Shown here: in pieces, positions 17,536-26,174 of the stretch
Layout of the letters: each line of letters opens with the position of its first letter
Numbering within the stretch: the first letter of the stretch is position 1
Assembly (NCBI GenBank): GCA_944323845.1
Contig: CALUUA010000031.1
Span: 1 to 58,867 of the forward strand
DNA from: an uncultured Bacteroidales bacterium
GTDB lineage: Bacteria > Bacteroidota > Bacteroidia > Bacteroidales > UBA932
Length of the DNA stretch: 58,867 nt
Direction: 5' to 3'
Notes under the pieces: generated by a model
Database searches by the model: none
Told to the model about the DNA's origin: nothing
Seen by the model: the letters and a program-made list of their open reading frames with translations, nothing else
Translations under genes and position numbers: made by a program

Positions 17536-19392
17536 TCAGTACATGATGCAGATATCTGCAGGAATGATCCACTTGGTGAAAGAGGCGATATCTGTCCAGT
17601 TTATTCCGTCGAGTGAAGTGGAAACGACCAGCGGACCATCGGCCCATTTCCTCCGGGAAGCTGCAGCGAATATCCCGTCGCTGTAGTCTGCTGCGAAATC
17701 GAAGTACGTATCATCGAAAGACGTGGTTTTCCAGTTTATGCCGTCTTTGCTGTAGAACAGGGCGTTGCCGCCAGATACAAGATACACTCCCTTTCCGTAA
17801 TCCATACTCTTGAAATTGCTTACCGTTTGGTCGAAAACATAGTCTCTCGGGATGTCCCATGTCATATCTTCTCCATAACATTTACAGATATATCCGGTAA
17901 TGCTCATTGTCAGGAATTCACCGTCTCCGCTTGCCGCGAAGTATGGAAATAGAATGGTGGTGCTGATTTTAGTCCATATTTTACCGTTAGGAGACGTAAA
18001 ACCTATACCCGAATCCCCGACTATAAGGAACTGCCCGTTTCCATATGTTATGGCCTCGAGCTCCTTGTATTCATCGGTGAGCCGCTGCATCTGCCAGTTC
18101 ACGCCGTTTTCAGACCAGTAGACAGCAGTCTTGGATATTCCGACGAACAGTCCTGCGCCGAATGCAATATCCTCGAAGAGGTATTGCCTGATAGTCCAGT
18201 CGTAGCCATTCGAAGAAGCTCCTACATACCCTATGGGTGAAACTCCGAGGTAATCTCCCGATATTACATAGATCCCGTTTCCCTTTACTATTTTATTCCA
18301 AGAGGCATTTGCCTGCGGTCCGAAATAGTTGATGGTGCCTTTATCCTTGACAGCAATCGTTCCGCTTGAACTGATGATTATCGCCGATACGTCAGCATAT
18401 ACTTCACCGGCATCTATCTTCCAGGAAGGTCTGGTGATGGCTTCTCTGGAAGGGATGAGCGTGACGGTATTTTCCGTATTCCTGGTGATATTGAAGTCGC
18501 CCGTGTCATCCTGTCCGAGATAGAACCTGTATGTGACATTTCCGCGGTATTCTCCTTCGCCTGAAAATTCGGCTTCAACTTCTAAGTAGGTACAGAGTCC
18601 GGCTTTATCAGGAATATTATCCGGCACTTTTTCCCACGGATCCGTATTTTCGGGAAGCAGGACTCCCTGACAGTTCTCCGGAACATGCAGTACGACTTCT
18701 CCGCCCGAATTCAGGGTACTGATTTCAGTCAGGGATGCCCTGTCACCGTCTGCCGTCGCGACTGCGGCAGACTCGGAAAAGGCTGTGACTGAAGTGGCAG
18801 CCTGTCTGATGCGGACTGCACTGATTTCCAGTTCCGGAATATCGGACAGGTCCACCCGGAAGTTCACCCGCGCGTACAACCTTGAAAACATGATATTTAC
18901 AGCTGTTCCTCCCATAGAGACCCTGAAATCCCCGGAATCCGACATGGGTAATCCGCCGGCCGGCTCTGCCGGATCCACTTCCAGCCTCAGCACTTTTATC
19001 TCCTCCTCGGAATCCGGTATTTCCGGCAGACGGATATTCGCCCATGCATAGTATGTATAGTTTCTTCCTGTGTTCAGTTCCAGCGAGCCGCTTCCCCCAT
19101 CTTCCAGACTGAGGATTTCCGTCAGCAGCCCCATATGATATACGGCAATCGTAACGTCCGATACTGTATTTTCAGAAGCTTTTGAATCATGGTCTGCCAC
19201 ATCGGTGTGGAAATGGACGGTTACCTTTCCGTCCGGTTTTTCCTGATTCTCCTGAACATTTTCCTTTATGCTTTCAAGTTCGGCCTTGGTGCAGCTCCAT
19301 GCAGCGTAAACCCCGGCCAGAAGCGCACAATTACAGATAAGAATGTGTGCGGCGGCGCGCATGGACGGTTTCATTTTTCCGTAAGTACTCAT
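17536..19392 (-). CDS. DUF4906-type fimbrillin-like lipoprotein with C-terminal propeller-like repeats
   Basis: A 618-residue predicted surface lipoprotein. A hydrophobic signal ends in AAWSC (Cys34), a relaxed Bacteroidota lipobox. Residues about 45-330 look like the fimbrillin/DUF4906 fold; the segment around CTYLEVEAEFSG through VTYRFYLGQD and FNITRNTENTVTL is the DUF4906 hallmark. Residues about 335-618 contain five to seven copies of S-x-[DN]-G-x-x-W (SSNGYDW, SENGVNW, SPNGKIW, SKDGINW, SLDGINW) alternating with GNGIYV/GKGVYL/SDGIFA strands, the pattern of a beta-propeller. It could be a fimbrial tip adhesin, but no fimbrial operon surrounds it. I chose the ATG at 19390-19392 because the promoter-like element at 19430-19437 excludes the earlier start at 19464. 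Confidence 0.75.
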   Translation of the reverse strand: MSTYGKMKPSMRAAAHILICNCALLAGVYAAWSCTKAELESIKENVQENQEKPDGKVTVHFHTDVADHDSKASENTVSDVTIAVYHMGLLTEILSLEDGGSGSLELNTGRNYTYYAWANIRLPEIPDSEEEIKVLRLEVDPAEPAGGLPMSDSGDFRVSMGGTAVNIMFSRLYARVNFRVDLSDIPELEISAVRIRQAATSVTAFSESAAVATADGDRASLTEISTLNSGGEVVLHVPENCQGVLLPENTDPWEKVPDNIPDKAGLCTYLEVEAEFSGEGEYRGNVTYRFYLGQDDTGDFNITRNTENTVTLIPSREAITRPSWKIDAGEVYADVSAIIISSSGTIAVKDKGTINYFGPQANASWNKIVKGNGIYVISGDYLGVSPIGYVGASSNGYDWTIRQYLFEDIAFGAGLFVGISKTAVYWSENGVNWQMQRLTDEYKELEAITYGNGQFLIVGDSGIGFTSPNGKIWTKISTTILFPYFAASGDGEFLTMSITGYICKCYGEDMTWDIPRDYVFDQTVSNFKSMDYGKGVYLVSGGNALFYSKDGINWKTTSFDDTYFDFAADYSDGIFAAASRRKWADGPLVVSTSLDGINWTDIASFTKWIIPADICIMY

Positions 19393-19429
19393 ATGCTTGC
19401 AGTTATATTGATTCCCGATCAGTGTGCTG

Positions 19430-19437
19430 CAAAGATA
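19430..19437 (-). promoter_or_regulatory. -7 element for the DUF4906 lipoprotein gene
   Basis: Minus-strand TATCTTTG, a full match to TAnnTTTG. The nearest TTTG (19462-19465) is 24 bases away, longer than usual, so the -33 assignment is uncertain. Start point near 19423, about 31 bases before the chosen ATG. Confidence 0.5.
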
Positions 19438-19530
19438 GACCGGCAGAATCCGCCGGACTTTCAAAAAAAGAAAAAGAAATATTCAGAAAAAGAAAAAACA
19501 TACGGAAAAAGAAAAAACAGGCGGAATTTC

Positions 19531-19538
19531 TATATTTG
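19531..19538 (+). promoter_or_regulatory. -7 element for the acyltransferase gene
   Basis: TATATTTG, a full match to the Bacteroidota -7 consensus, 18 bases before the ATG at 19557. No TTTG is seen 19-21 bases upstream; that stretch is an A-rich run with many AAAAAG repeats (19463-19520). Confidence 0.5.
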
Positions 19539-19556
19539 CTAGGAAAATCATTCCAT

Positions 19557-20402
19557 ATGCCTCTTCTTACATTGACAGAAATAGAAGATATGGTACCGGC
19601 TTTCCGCAGCAGGACAGGGCGGGGAATCGCGCGTTTTCTGATGAAGGCTCTGGCCGTCGACAAGATAAATGATCTGTATGACAGGAACAGCGGCTGCACC
19701 GGACCGGAATTCGCCCGCGCCATACTCGATGACATAGGAGTCGTATATACCGTATATGGAAAGGAGATGCTGGACAATCTTCCGCAAGGAGGCTTCATCA
19801 CTGTCAGCAATCATCCTTACGGCAGCATAGACGGCATCATACTGGCGGATCTGTTCGGACATATCCGCGGCGACTACAAACTTATAGTAAACAGGATATT
19901 GGCCCGCATAGAGGCACTTTCCCCGAATTTCATAAACGTAACCCCTACCGGAGATACGCGCACAGCTCCTACAGGAGACAGCATATCAGGTATAATGAGC
20001 GCCATGCGGCATGTGAACGAAGGTCATCCTTTGGGGATTTTCCCTTCCGGAGCAGTGTCTGACCTGAGCCTGAAGGACAGATGTATCCGCGACAGGGAGT
20101 GGCAGCTGCCTGTAATCCGGCTCATATGGAAACTCCGCGTACCTGTCTTGCCTGTCCGCTTCCTCGACAGGAATTCGGATTTCTATTACAGTCTTGGCCT
20201 GATAGACTGGAAAGTACGGCTGATGCGCCTGCCTTCGGAGGTCTTCAACAAGAGAGGCAAGCCTGTGCGGCTTGTCTGCGGGGATCTGATACCGGCAGAG
20301 GAACAGTCACGGTTCCGGAGTCCTGAAGAATTCGGAGCCTTCCTGAGGAACAGGGTATATGCACTGGACGAGGCATCCGCACCGGATATTTTACGAAAAT
20401 GA
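19557..20402 (+). CDS. PlsC-like lysophospholipid/glycerolipid acyltransferase family protein
   Basis: A 281-residue acyltransferase. The NHx4D active-site motif is present as NHPYGSIDG near residue 83, followed by the family's later blocks: FINVTPTGDTR, and the IFPSGAVSDLS glycine/serine block near residue 165. Such enzymes add acyl chains to lysophosphatidate or to amino-acid lipids; Bacteroidota make glycine lipids with similar enzymes, so the substrate is open. The chosen ATG at 19557 starts the recognisable protein; the open frame upstream is Lys-rich filler spanning the promoter. A CDP-alcohol phosphotransferase follows after 56 bases, which supports a membrane-lipid role. Confidence 0.8.
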   Translation: MPLLTLTEIEDMVPAFRSRTGRGIARFLMKALAVDKINDLYDRNSGCTGPEFARAILDDIGVVYTVYGKEMLDNLPQGGFITVSNHPYGSIDGIILADLFGHIRGDYKLIVNRILARIEALSPNFINVTPTGDTRTAPTGDSISGIMSAMRHVNEGHPLGIFPSGAVSDLSLKDRCIRDREWQLPVIRLIWKLRVPVLPVRFLDRNSDFYYSLGLIDWKVRLMRLPSEVFNKRGKPVRLVCGDLIPAEEQSRFRSPEEFGAFLRNRVYALDEASAPDILRK

Positions 20403-20458
20403 TACGTTAAATGAGAATTAATTGTTAATTTTAACATTTATTCAAAAAAGACGACAGG

Positions 20459-21205
20459 ATGATGAAGAGAGAAGCTTCAGTCAGGATTCAGACTTCTGTG
20501 CTGAACGGGGTAGAAAAGAAGGTCCTTGTGTGGCTTGCCCAGAGGCAGCCGCGTTGGATGACATCTGATATTTTGACTTTCATCGGCACGGCAGGTGCCA
20601 TCATAGTGGCGGCCGGTTTCATTCTGGCTGGTACTGAAAACATCGGATACCTGTGGCTGAGTTCACTCGGTTTTGTCATAAACTGGTACGGTGACTCTCT
20701 GGACGGGACTTTGGCACGGGTGAGAAACCGTCAGAGACCGATGTACGGGTATTATCTGGATCATACGGTGGACGCCATAAACGAGGTCATCATGTTCGTA
20801 GGAGCCGGTTTGTCCGGTATGGTGCATTTCCCGCTTGCAATGTCCATTCTGGTAGTATATCTGATGCTTACCATAAATGTCAGCGTAAATGCCCACCTGA
20901 AAAAGGAATTCCGTCTTACTTATGCCAAACTCGGGCCGACGGAGTTCAGGATCATCATGATAGCTGTGAATACAGTGCTTATGTACGTCGCTCCTGTCAG
21001 GGAATTCTCCTGGATGGCTTCCGTTGCAGGCAGGGAAATCACATTCTCCGCCCTTGACACAGTAGCGCTGGCCATACTTGTCATTCTGGTGCTTATCTAT
21101 CTGGTCACTGTCATCAGGGATGCCATGGAATACGACGGGCTTGACCCTATGCCGGAGCCGGACGGGGAAAAAACGGAGACTACTTCCTCAGAACAGATGC
21201 GCTGA
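20459..21205 (+). CDS. CDP-alcohol phosphatidyltransferase family protein
   Basis: A 248-residue integral membrane protein with about five or six hydrophobic segments. The family motif DG(x)2AR(x)8G(x)3D(x)3D is complete (DGTLAR then G, D, D, about residues 81-103), so the active site is intact. These enzymes transfer a phosphoalcohol from a CDP-linked donor, as in phosphatidylglycerol-phosphate, phosphatidylserine or phosphatidylinositol-like lipid synthesis; the acceptor cannot be told from sequence. Two adjacent ATG codons begin it (20459 and 20462). The last 26 bases overlap the 3' end of the convergent DEAD-box gene. Confidence 0.85.
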   Translation: MMKREASVRIQTSVLNGVEKKVLVWLAQRQPRWMTSDILTFIGTAGAIIVAAGFILAGTENIGYLWLSSLGFVINWYGDSLDGTLARVRNRQRPMYGYYLDHTVDAINEVIMFVGAGLSGMVHFPLAMSILVVYLMLTINVSVNAHLKKEFRLTYAKLGPTEFRIIMIAVNTVLMYVAPVREFSWMASVAGREITFSALDTVALAILVILVLIYLVTVIRDAMEYDGLDPMPEPDGEKTETTSSEQMR

Positions 21206-22853
21206 GCCTGCGGCGGTCATATGTCGCTCCGTCAAGCTGTGACTTCGCATAATCGACGATATTGTCTTTCAGCCCTATATACAGGAATTCGCCGAAGATT
21301 TCTATCCTTCCCACGGATTTCTTGCCTAGCCCGCAGGCCTTCATGATGGAAATGATGTCGCGCGGCAGGATTTTGTTCCTGTACCCGAGGTTGACCCTGA
21401 GCCATGAGAACCCTTTCTCGCATACCCCCGGATCCCCGTCGCGGGCTTTCTTGTCTTTGGCGCCAGCTGTGACTTCCTGTCCTTCGGATACTTCTTTCTT
21501 TCTGCCTCTCTTCTCTTTTTCAGGGATGTTCAGGTCTTTGGCCTTTCTGTAATAGTCGAAGAATCTGTTGAATTCATAAGAAAGTATCTTCTTGACGAGA
21601 TCCTCTTTCGACAGGCTGTCCCACATTTCATTGATGACGGGCATGAAGGTGTATATGTCATCCCTGACTTCCACGCCGTTTATCTCGTTAATAAGGTGCG
21701 AAAGCTGCTTTTCGCAGATCTCTCTGGCTCCCGGCACTGGCAGTCTGGTGAACTGTTTGCGGATCACGCCCTCTATCCGGCGGATTTTACCCTTCTCCTT
21801 CTGGTTGATTATGGCTATGGACACCCCTTTCTTGTCGGCCCTTCCTGTCCTTCCGCTCCTGTGGGTGTACAGTTCTATTTCCTGCGGCAGGTTATAGTTT
21901 ATGACATGGGTCAGGTCGTTCACGTCTATGCCGCGGGCAGCCACATCCGTAGCCACCAGCATGTGCAGTGCCTTTCTTTTGAAACGGCCCATCACGCTGT
22001 CCCTCTGAGCCTGCGACAGGTCTCCGTGCAGGGCATCTGCATCGTATCCGTCTTTCTGCAAGGCATCGGCCACTTTCTGTGTCTGTTCCCTCGTCTTGCA
22101 GAACACTATGGCATAAATATCCGGATTGAAGTCAGCTATCCTCTTCAGTGCTGCATACCTGTCTTCCTCCCTGACCATATAATAGAAATGCTCGACATTG
22201 TCAGACCCGGCATTTCTCTGTCCTACAGTCACCATCTGAGGATCCTTCATGTAGCTTTTGGCTATCATTTCCACTTCCTTCGGCAATGTCGCCGAGAAAA
22301 GCAGGGACCGCCTGCCCTGCGGAGCCTGTTCCAGAATGGCGTCCAGCTCCTCCTTGAAGCCCATGTTAAGCATCTCGTCGGCTTCATCCATGATGAGGGT
22401 CCTGATTCCGGAAATGTCTGCAGCGCCCCGTTTTATCAGGTCGAGAAGCCGCCCTGGAGTGGCTACGATGATGTGCGCCCCCTTTTCCAGACTCTTGATC
22501 TGTCCCATTATGCCGGCTCCGCCATACACCGGGACTATCCTGATTCCGTCCATGTATTTGGAATAGTTCGACAGATCCTGCGTAATCTGGCGGCAAAGCT
22601 CTCTGGTCGGGCAGAGCACGAGAACCTGGGTCCTGTCAGCCTCCATATCCAGATACTCTAAAACAGGCAGTCCGAATGCCGCTGTCTTTCCAGTTCCCGT
22701 CTGCGCCAGACACACTATATCGTTGTCCTCCGCCAGAAGCTGCGGTATCACCATAGCCTGCACAGGCGTCGGTTTCTCGAAGCCGAGTTCGGCTATCGCA
22801 TTCAATATTTCGTTCGACAATCCGAGTTCCAGAAAATCGTTGACGCTTTCCAT
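21180..22853 (-). CDS. DEAD-box RNA helicase with DbpA-type RNA-binding tail
   Basis: A 557-residue ATP-dependent RNA helicase of the DeaD/CsdA group, acting in ribosome assembly and mRNA turnover, especially in the cold. Q motif with Q32, Walker A AQTGTGKT (50-57), PTREL, DEAD in MDEADEML, SAT, and the C-terminal RecA-domain motifs ATDVAARGID and HRSGRTGR are all present. A Lys-rich linker (about 430-465) leads to a C-terminal DbpA-like RNA-binding domain (GFSWLRVNLGYRNKILPRDI to SVGRIEIFGEFLYIGL). Convergent with the preceding gene. Confidence 0.92.
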   Translation of the reverse strand: MESVNDFLELGLSNEILNAIAELGFEKPTPVQAMVIPQLLAEDNDIVCLAQTGTGKTAAFGLPVLEYLDMEADRTQVLVLCPTRELCRQITQDLSNYSKYMDGIRIVPVYGGAGIMGQIKSLEKGAHIIVATPGRLLDLIKRGAADISGIRTLIMDEADEMLNMGFKEELDAILEQAPQGRRSLLFSATLPKEVEMIAKSYMKDPQMVTVGQRNAGSDNVEHFYYMVREEDRYAALKRIADFNPDIYAIVFCKTREQTQKVADALQKDGYDADALHGDLSQAQRDSVMGRFKRKALHMLVATDVAARGIDVNDLTHVINYNLPQEIELYTHRSGRTGRADKKGVSIAIINQKEKGKIRRIEGVIRKQFTRLPVPGAREICEKQLSHLINEINGVEVRDDIYTFMPVINEMWDSLSKEDLVKKILSYEFNRFFDYYRKAKDLNIPEKEKRGRKKEVSEGQEVTAGAKDKKARDGDPGVCEKGFSWLRVNLGYRNKILPRDIISIMKACGLGKKSVGRIEIFGEFLYIGLKDNIVDYAKSQLDGATYDRRRLSASVLRK

Positions 22854-22882
22854 ATCATCCTCACTTGTAATAAAAACGGGCG

Positions 22883-22914
22883 CAAAGATAAGAAGCAGTT
22901 TTGAAATATTAAAA
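22883..22914 (-). promoter_or_regulatory. Promoter for the DEAD-box helicase gene
   Basis: Minus-strand -7 TATCTTTG (22883-22890), a full match, with a weak -33 TTTT (22911-22914) at 20 bases. The start would be near 22876, about 23 bases before the ATG. It is divergent from the GH13 promoter 25 bases away. Confidence 0.6.
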
Positions 22915-22938
22915 TCCGTCCGGGAAATGTAAAAATAG

Positions 22939-22970
22939 TTTGGCTCGGAAAATGCAATGAAGTATATTTG
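22939..22970 (+). promoter_or_regulatory. Promoter for the GH13 gene
   Basis: TTTG (22939-22942), 20-base spacer, TATATTTG (22963-22970): a textbook Bacteroidota promoter. The start is expected near 22977, so the mRNA leader is about 49 bases. Confidence 0.8.
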
Positions 22971-22989
22971 CAGGATGGAATTTTTTTAA

Positions 22990-23004
22990 GGCAGGTCTCC
23001 TGCC
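22990..23004 (+). promoter_or_regulatory. Leader hairpin of the GH13 mRNA
   Basis: GGCAGG-TCT-CCTGCC: a perfect six-pair stem with a three-base loop, about 13 bases after the predicted transcript start and 21 bases before the ATG. No U-run follows, so it is not a terminator; it may protect the 5' end or limit translation. Confidence 0.4.
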
Positions 23005-23025
23005 GGACCTTGCAGAAGAACAGTG

Positions 23026-24822
23026 ATGGAGAAACCTATAATATATCAGCTCCTGCCTCGTCTCTGGGGCAATGACTCCGAGTCCCGCGTTTGCGGCGGC
23101 TCGCTCGAAGAAAACGGAACGGGAAAGTTTTCCGACATTGACAGCCCTGCGCTTGAATACTTCAAGTGGCTGGGCTGTACTCACATATGGTTTACCGGCG
23201 TCATCAGGCATTCGACCAAGTCGGCTTCATGCGGCTGTTTTCCGTCGAATCCGCAGTTCGTCAAGGGCGAAGCCGGTTCGCCATACGCCATAGTCGACTA
23301 TTTCGATGTCAACCCGTATCTGGCATCGGACCCTGACCGCAGGATGGAAGAATTCGAAGACATTGTCCGGAGGACACACGAAGCCGGTCTGAAAGTCATC
23401 ATAGATTTCGTGCCGAATCATGTATCCAGAGACTACGGGAAGATTGAGGGAGGATCAGGAAGGACCACTCTCGGCGACGGAGACGACACATCCGTACACT
23501 GGGCCCACGAAAACGATTTCTTCTACTATCAGGGACAGGGGCTTACCCTGCCTGATACCGATGCATTCCTCGCGGAATGCAATGCCCTTTCGTCGGGAGA
23601 CTTCAGCAGGACCTACTCCATACTCCCTGCATGGCTCGTCCGCAGCTGCAAGGAAAAATACGGGAATTCATCGCCGGAAGAGTACCGCAGATATCTTGCT
23701 GAAAACGAACGGCTTCTGACACCTTATCAGGAATATCCGGCCAAGGCGACAGGAAATTCATATACGCCTTCTCCAGGAGTGAACGACTGGTATGAGACTG
23801 TGAAGATCAACTACTGCGACACTCACAGCCGGACATGGGACAAGATGCTGGCAGTCCTCGAGTTCTGGATTGGCAAAGGCGTCGACGGGTTCAGGTGCGA
23901 CATGGTGGAACTTGTGCCGTGGCAGTTCATGCAGTGGCTTATAGCGGAAGTGAAATCTGGACACCCGGACATTATATTCATAGCCGAAGTCTACAAGAAA
24001 GACCTGTACAGGAAATATATCAGGGAAGTCGGCTTCGATTATCTGTACGACAAGTCAGGCCTGTACGATACCCTACGTACCGTGGTGGAGGCAAACCTGA
24101 ACAGCTACGGCATGCCGATAGAACTGTGGCAGTCGGCCAGAGGCATCACCAGAAACTGGCAGTATCTCGGCGACATCCAGCCCTACATGCTGAATTTCCT
24201 TGAAAATCATGACGAACAGCGTTTCGCCTCTGATTTCTTCGGGAAAACGGCCGGAAACTCTATCCCCGCTCTGGCGGTATCCCTTTATGTAAACAGGGCA
24301 CCGTTCATGATATATGCCGGAGAAGAAATGGGGGAGAGGGGCATGGATCAGGAAGGCTTCAGCGGCAGAGACGGAAGGACGACTATTTTCGACTGGTGGT
24401 GCGTGTCGTCCCTGAAAGCTCTGCGCAGGCTCATTGCCTCTGGACTCTACCGCAACGACGGGCCTTGGCCGGATGACCTCTCTGAATACCGGACATTCTT
24501 CAGAAAGTTTACGGACATGATCCGTTTCGCCGCATCAGACGAGGCCGTAAGGAAAGGCATGACATATGACCTGTGCTATTGCAACACGAATTCGGAAGGC
24601 TTCAGCATAGACAAGCATTTCGCTTTTCTCCGCGACCACGGGGATGAGACCCTGCTGTTCGTGGCCAATTTCTCCACGCAGCCGGCAGAAATGAAGCTGA
24701 AAATCCCGGCACATGCCTTCGAGTGGCTGGAACTGGCTCCTACAGAATCTGTCAATCCGGACAAACCCATATGCATATCTGTCCCGCCTGTGGACATGGT
24801 GATGCTCTGCCTGAGCAAATAG
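23026..24822 (+). CDS. GH13 family alpha-amylase-like glycoside hydrolase
   Basis: A 598-residue alpha-glucan-acting enzyme without a signal peptide, so probably cytoplasmic. The GH13 conserved regions are complete: DFVPNHV (residues 127-133), the nucleophile D292 in GFRCDMVE, the acid/base E321 in IAEVYK, and ENHDEQR with D396. A beta-sandwich C-terminal domain (about 520-598) follows. It could handle imported maltodextrins or stored glycogen; specificity is not predictable. The start is the ATG at 23026, with a GTG one codon earlier. It has its own strong promoter and ends tail-to-tail, 3 bases apart, with the next gene. Confidence 0.9.
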   Translation: MEKPIIYQLLPRLWGNDSESRVCGGSLEENGTGKFSDIDSPALEYFKWLGCTHIWFTGVIRHSTKSASCGCFPSNPQFVKGEAGSPYAIVDYFDVNPYLASDPDRRMEEFEDIVRRTHEAGLKVIIDFVPNHVSRDYGKIEGGSGRTTLGDGDDTSVHWAHENDFFYYQGQGLTLPDTDAFLAECNALSSGDFSRTYSILPAWLVRSCKEKYGNSSPEEYRRYLAENERLLTPYQEYPAKATGNSYTPSPGVNDWYETVKINYCDTHSRTWDKMLAVLEFWIGKGVDGFRCDMVELVPWQFMQWLIAEVKSGHPDIIFIAEVYKKDLYRKYIREVGFDYLYDKSGLYDTLRTVVEANLNSYGMPIELWQSARGITRNWQYLGDIQPYMLNFLENHDEQRFASDFFGKTAGNSIPALAVSLYVNRAPFMIYAGEEMGERGMDQEGFSGRDGRTTIFDWWCVSSLKALRRLIASGLYRNDGPWPDDLSEYRTFFRKFTDMIRFAASDEAVRKGMTYDLCYCNTNSEGFSIDKHFAFLRDHGDETLLFVANFSTQPAEMKLKIPAHAFEWLELAPTESVNPDKPICISVPPVDMVMLCLSK

Positions 24823-24825
24823 TGG

Positions 24826-25953
24826 TCAGGCAAGCCTTTTAAGCCCGTTCCTCCACATCTGCAGATAGTAGAGCCAGGCCTGACGCGGCGAGAATTTCAA
24901 TTTCCTGAAAAAGATCACATGGTGGATTCCGAGATTTCCAAGCTTGCGGATGAGCGCAGGCTTACGCGAAAAATCCGGCAGATCCTTGTGGTGCCCGAAA
25001 TTCCCGTCATCGAATATGGCCTGAAGCAGTTTGTCTGTAATATCCTGCTTGTCAGGTATATATAGGGGAGCTTCAGAAGCCGGAAGACCGAGGTGCCTTA
25101 CGGCGAGACTGACGAACAGCCTCCACTCGTCGAGCAGCCTGAACTCCTTCAGCCGGGCCTCCATTTCATTCGCATCCAGCTCCGAATGGTATCTGTGCAG
25201 CAGCATGACTATATCGCATATCTGCCTGAGCCCCAATCCGCTTTCCATGAAATGATGGAAGCCGTGGCAGAAGACATAGATGACATTGAACATAGGCGGA
25301 GGTACCGTCACCTTTTCCCCGCCCGGCAAGACCTCGGCCCGGCCCGAGGACAGTTCTTCCGTTTCCCATATGCGGAACGCGGCATCGGTTTTCCGGTCCG
25401 CCATCTCGAACGCCATCTTGTGCAACTCGATTTCCAGATGCCCGAACCCGAAGCCGACATGTTTGGAGGTCTCCTTCGCCTCATGATGCACCTCCGGCCA
25501 TTTGCGGATCACATCGGCTGCCTTCAGGTAATTTTCCTGACCTACATACAGATCGATGTCGCCGCACTGTCTGTGCCTTGGTTCCGGATACAGTACAGCA
25601 TTGCCCTGACCTTTAAGCAGAACGGAACTGATCCCTTCGGCGGCGAGTCCGGCGCATATCTTCCCGGCGGCCGCGTCCAGATCCGCATTCAGTTTCTCCA
25701 CCCTGTCCACGTACGCGATGAGTTTCATCAGAGACGGCCCCGAGAGCCTCTTGCCTTCCGGCAATCCCGTCATCCCGTCATATACGAGCGGCAGCACAGC
25801 CTGAGTCTTCCCGAGATAGAGAATGCCTTTCCAGTCCGGAACTTCGTTTTCCGGGAAAAATTCCATCTCCGCATCCTTGCCCCAAAGTCCGGCCCTTACA
25901 AGTGCCATGAACTGCTTTTCCGCCTTTTCGCTGACAATATCTTTTCGTTTCAT
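24826..25953 (-). CDS. Nucleotidyltransferase-like family protein (NTP_transf_5 type)
   Basis: A 375-residue cytoplasmic protein of the NTP_transf_5 type. The core is LLKGQGNAVLYP followed by CGDIDLYV (about residues 115-140), matching the GDxD metal-binding pattern of minimal nucleotidyltransferases. Such genes accompany polysaccharide and peptide-modification clusters; the exact reaction is unknown. It lies divergent from the polysaccharide operon, so a linked role is possible. A strong Shine-Dalgarno-like GGAGG precedes the ATG, unusual for this phylum. The mRNA leader carries a long G tract. Confidence 0.8.
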   Translation of the reverse strand: MKRKDIVSEKAEKQFMALVRAGLWGKDAEMEFFPENEVPDWKGILYLGKTQAVLPLVYDGMTGLPEGKRLSGPSLMKLIAYVDRVEKLNADLDAAAGKICAGLAAEGISSVLLKGQGNAVLYPEPRHRQCGDIDLYVGQENYLKAADVIRKWPEVHHEAKETSKHVGFGFGHLEIELHKMAFEMADRKTDAAFRIWETEELSSGRAEVLPGGEKVTVPPPMFNVIYVFCHGFHHFMESGLGLRQICDIVMLLHRYHSELDANEMEARLKEFRLLDEWRLFVSLAVRHLGLPASEAPLYIPDKQDITDKLLQAIFDDGNFGHHKDLPDFSRKPALIRKLGNLGIHHVIFFRKLKFSPRQAWLYYLQMWRNGLKRLA

Positions 25954-26011
25954 AGTGCCTCCGGCAATGTGTTTATATCCAATGATTTATATTCTTGAAA
26001 ACGCCGCATCT

Positions 26012-26027
26012 CCCCCCCCACCCCCCC
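26012..26027. repeat. C8-A-C7 homopolymer tract in the leader of the nucleotidyltransferase gene
   Basis: Eight C, one A, seven C on the plus strand, so the leftward mRNA reads G7-U-G8 about 18 bases from its predicted 5' end. CCCC in the same leader (plus-strand GGGG at 26034-26037) can pair with four of these G residues around a six-base loop. Tracts of this length are prone to slippage. The tract lies 59 bases outside the coding region, so length changes would alter leader structure rather than reading frame. Confidence 0.75.
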
Positions 26028-26051
26028 GAATCTGGGGTGTGAAGAGCCGCA

Positions 26052-26082
26052 CAAAGGTAACTCATTTATTTTCATCTTCAAA
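26052..26082 (-). promoter_or_regulatory. Promoter for the nucleotidyltransferase gene
   Basis: Minus-strand TTTG (26079-26082), 19-base spacer, TACCTTTG (26052-26059): both elements are exact consensus. The start is expected near 26045, giving a leader of about 92 bases. Confidence 0.78.
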
Positions 26083-26120
26083 GCCGTAATCAAGAATGTG
26101 GGAAAATAAACGGGAAAATT

Positions 26121-26152
26121 CTTGGTGGCAGTGATTATAAAAGGTATATTTG
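26121..26152 (+). promoter_or_regulatory. Promoter of the polysaccharide operon
   Basis: CTTG (26121-26124, one mismatch), 20-base spacer, TATATTTG (26145-26152). The start would be near 26159. Downstream genes to 49697 are all rightward with small gaps, so this may be the main promoter of a roughly 23.5-kb operon. Confidence 0.7.
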
Positions 26153-26174
26153 CAAAGATTATCCTTTGAAAAAG

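Noticed and set aside
21180..21205. Overlap of the CDP-alcohol phosphotransferase and DEAD-box gene ends
   Set aside because: Convergent genes overlapping by 26 bases are ordinary; both reading frames are complete.
26012..26027. C8-A-C7 tract as a switch of reading frame
   Set aside because: It lies 59 bases outside the coding sequence of the leftward gene and before the rightward promoter, so length changes cannot shift a frame.
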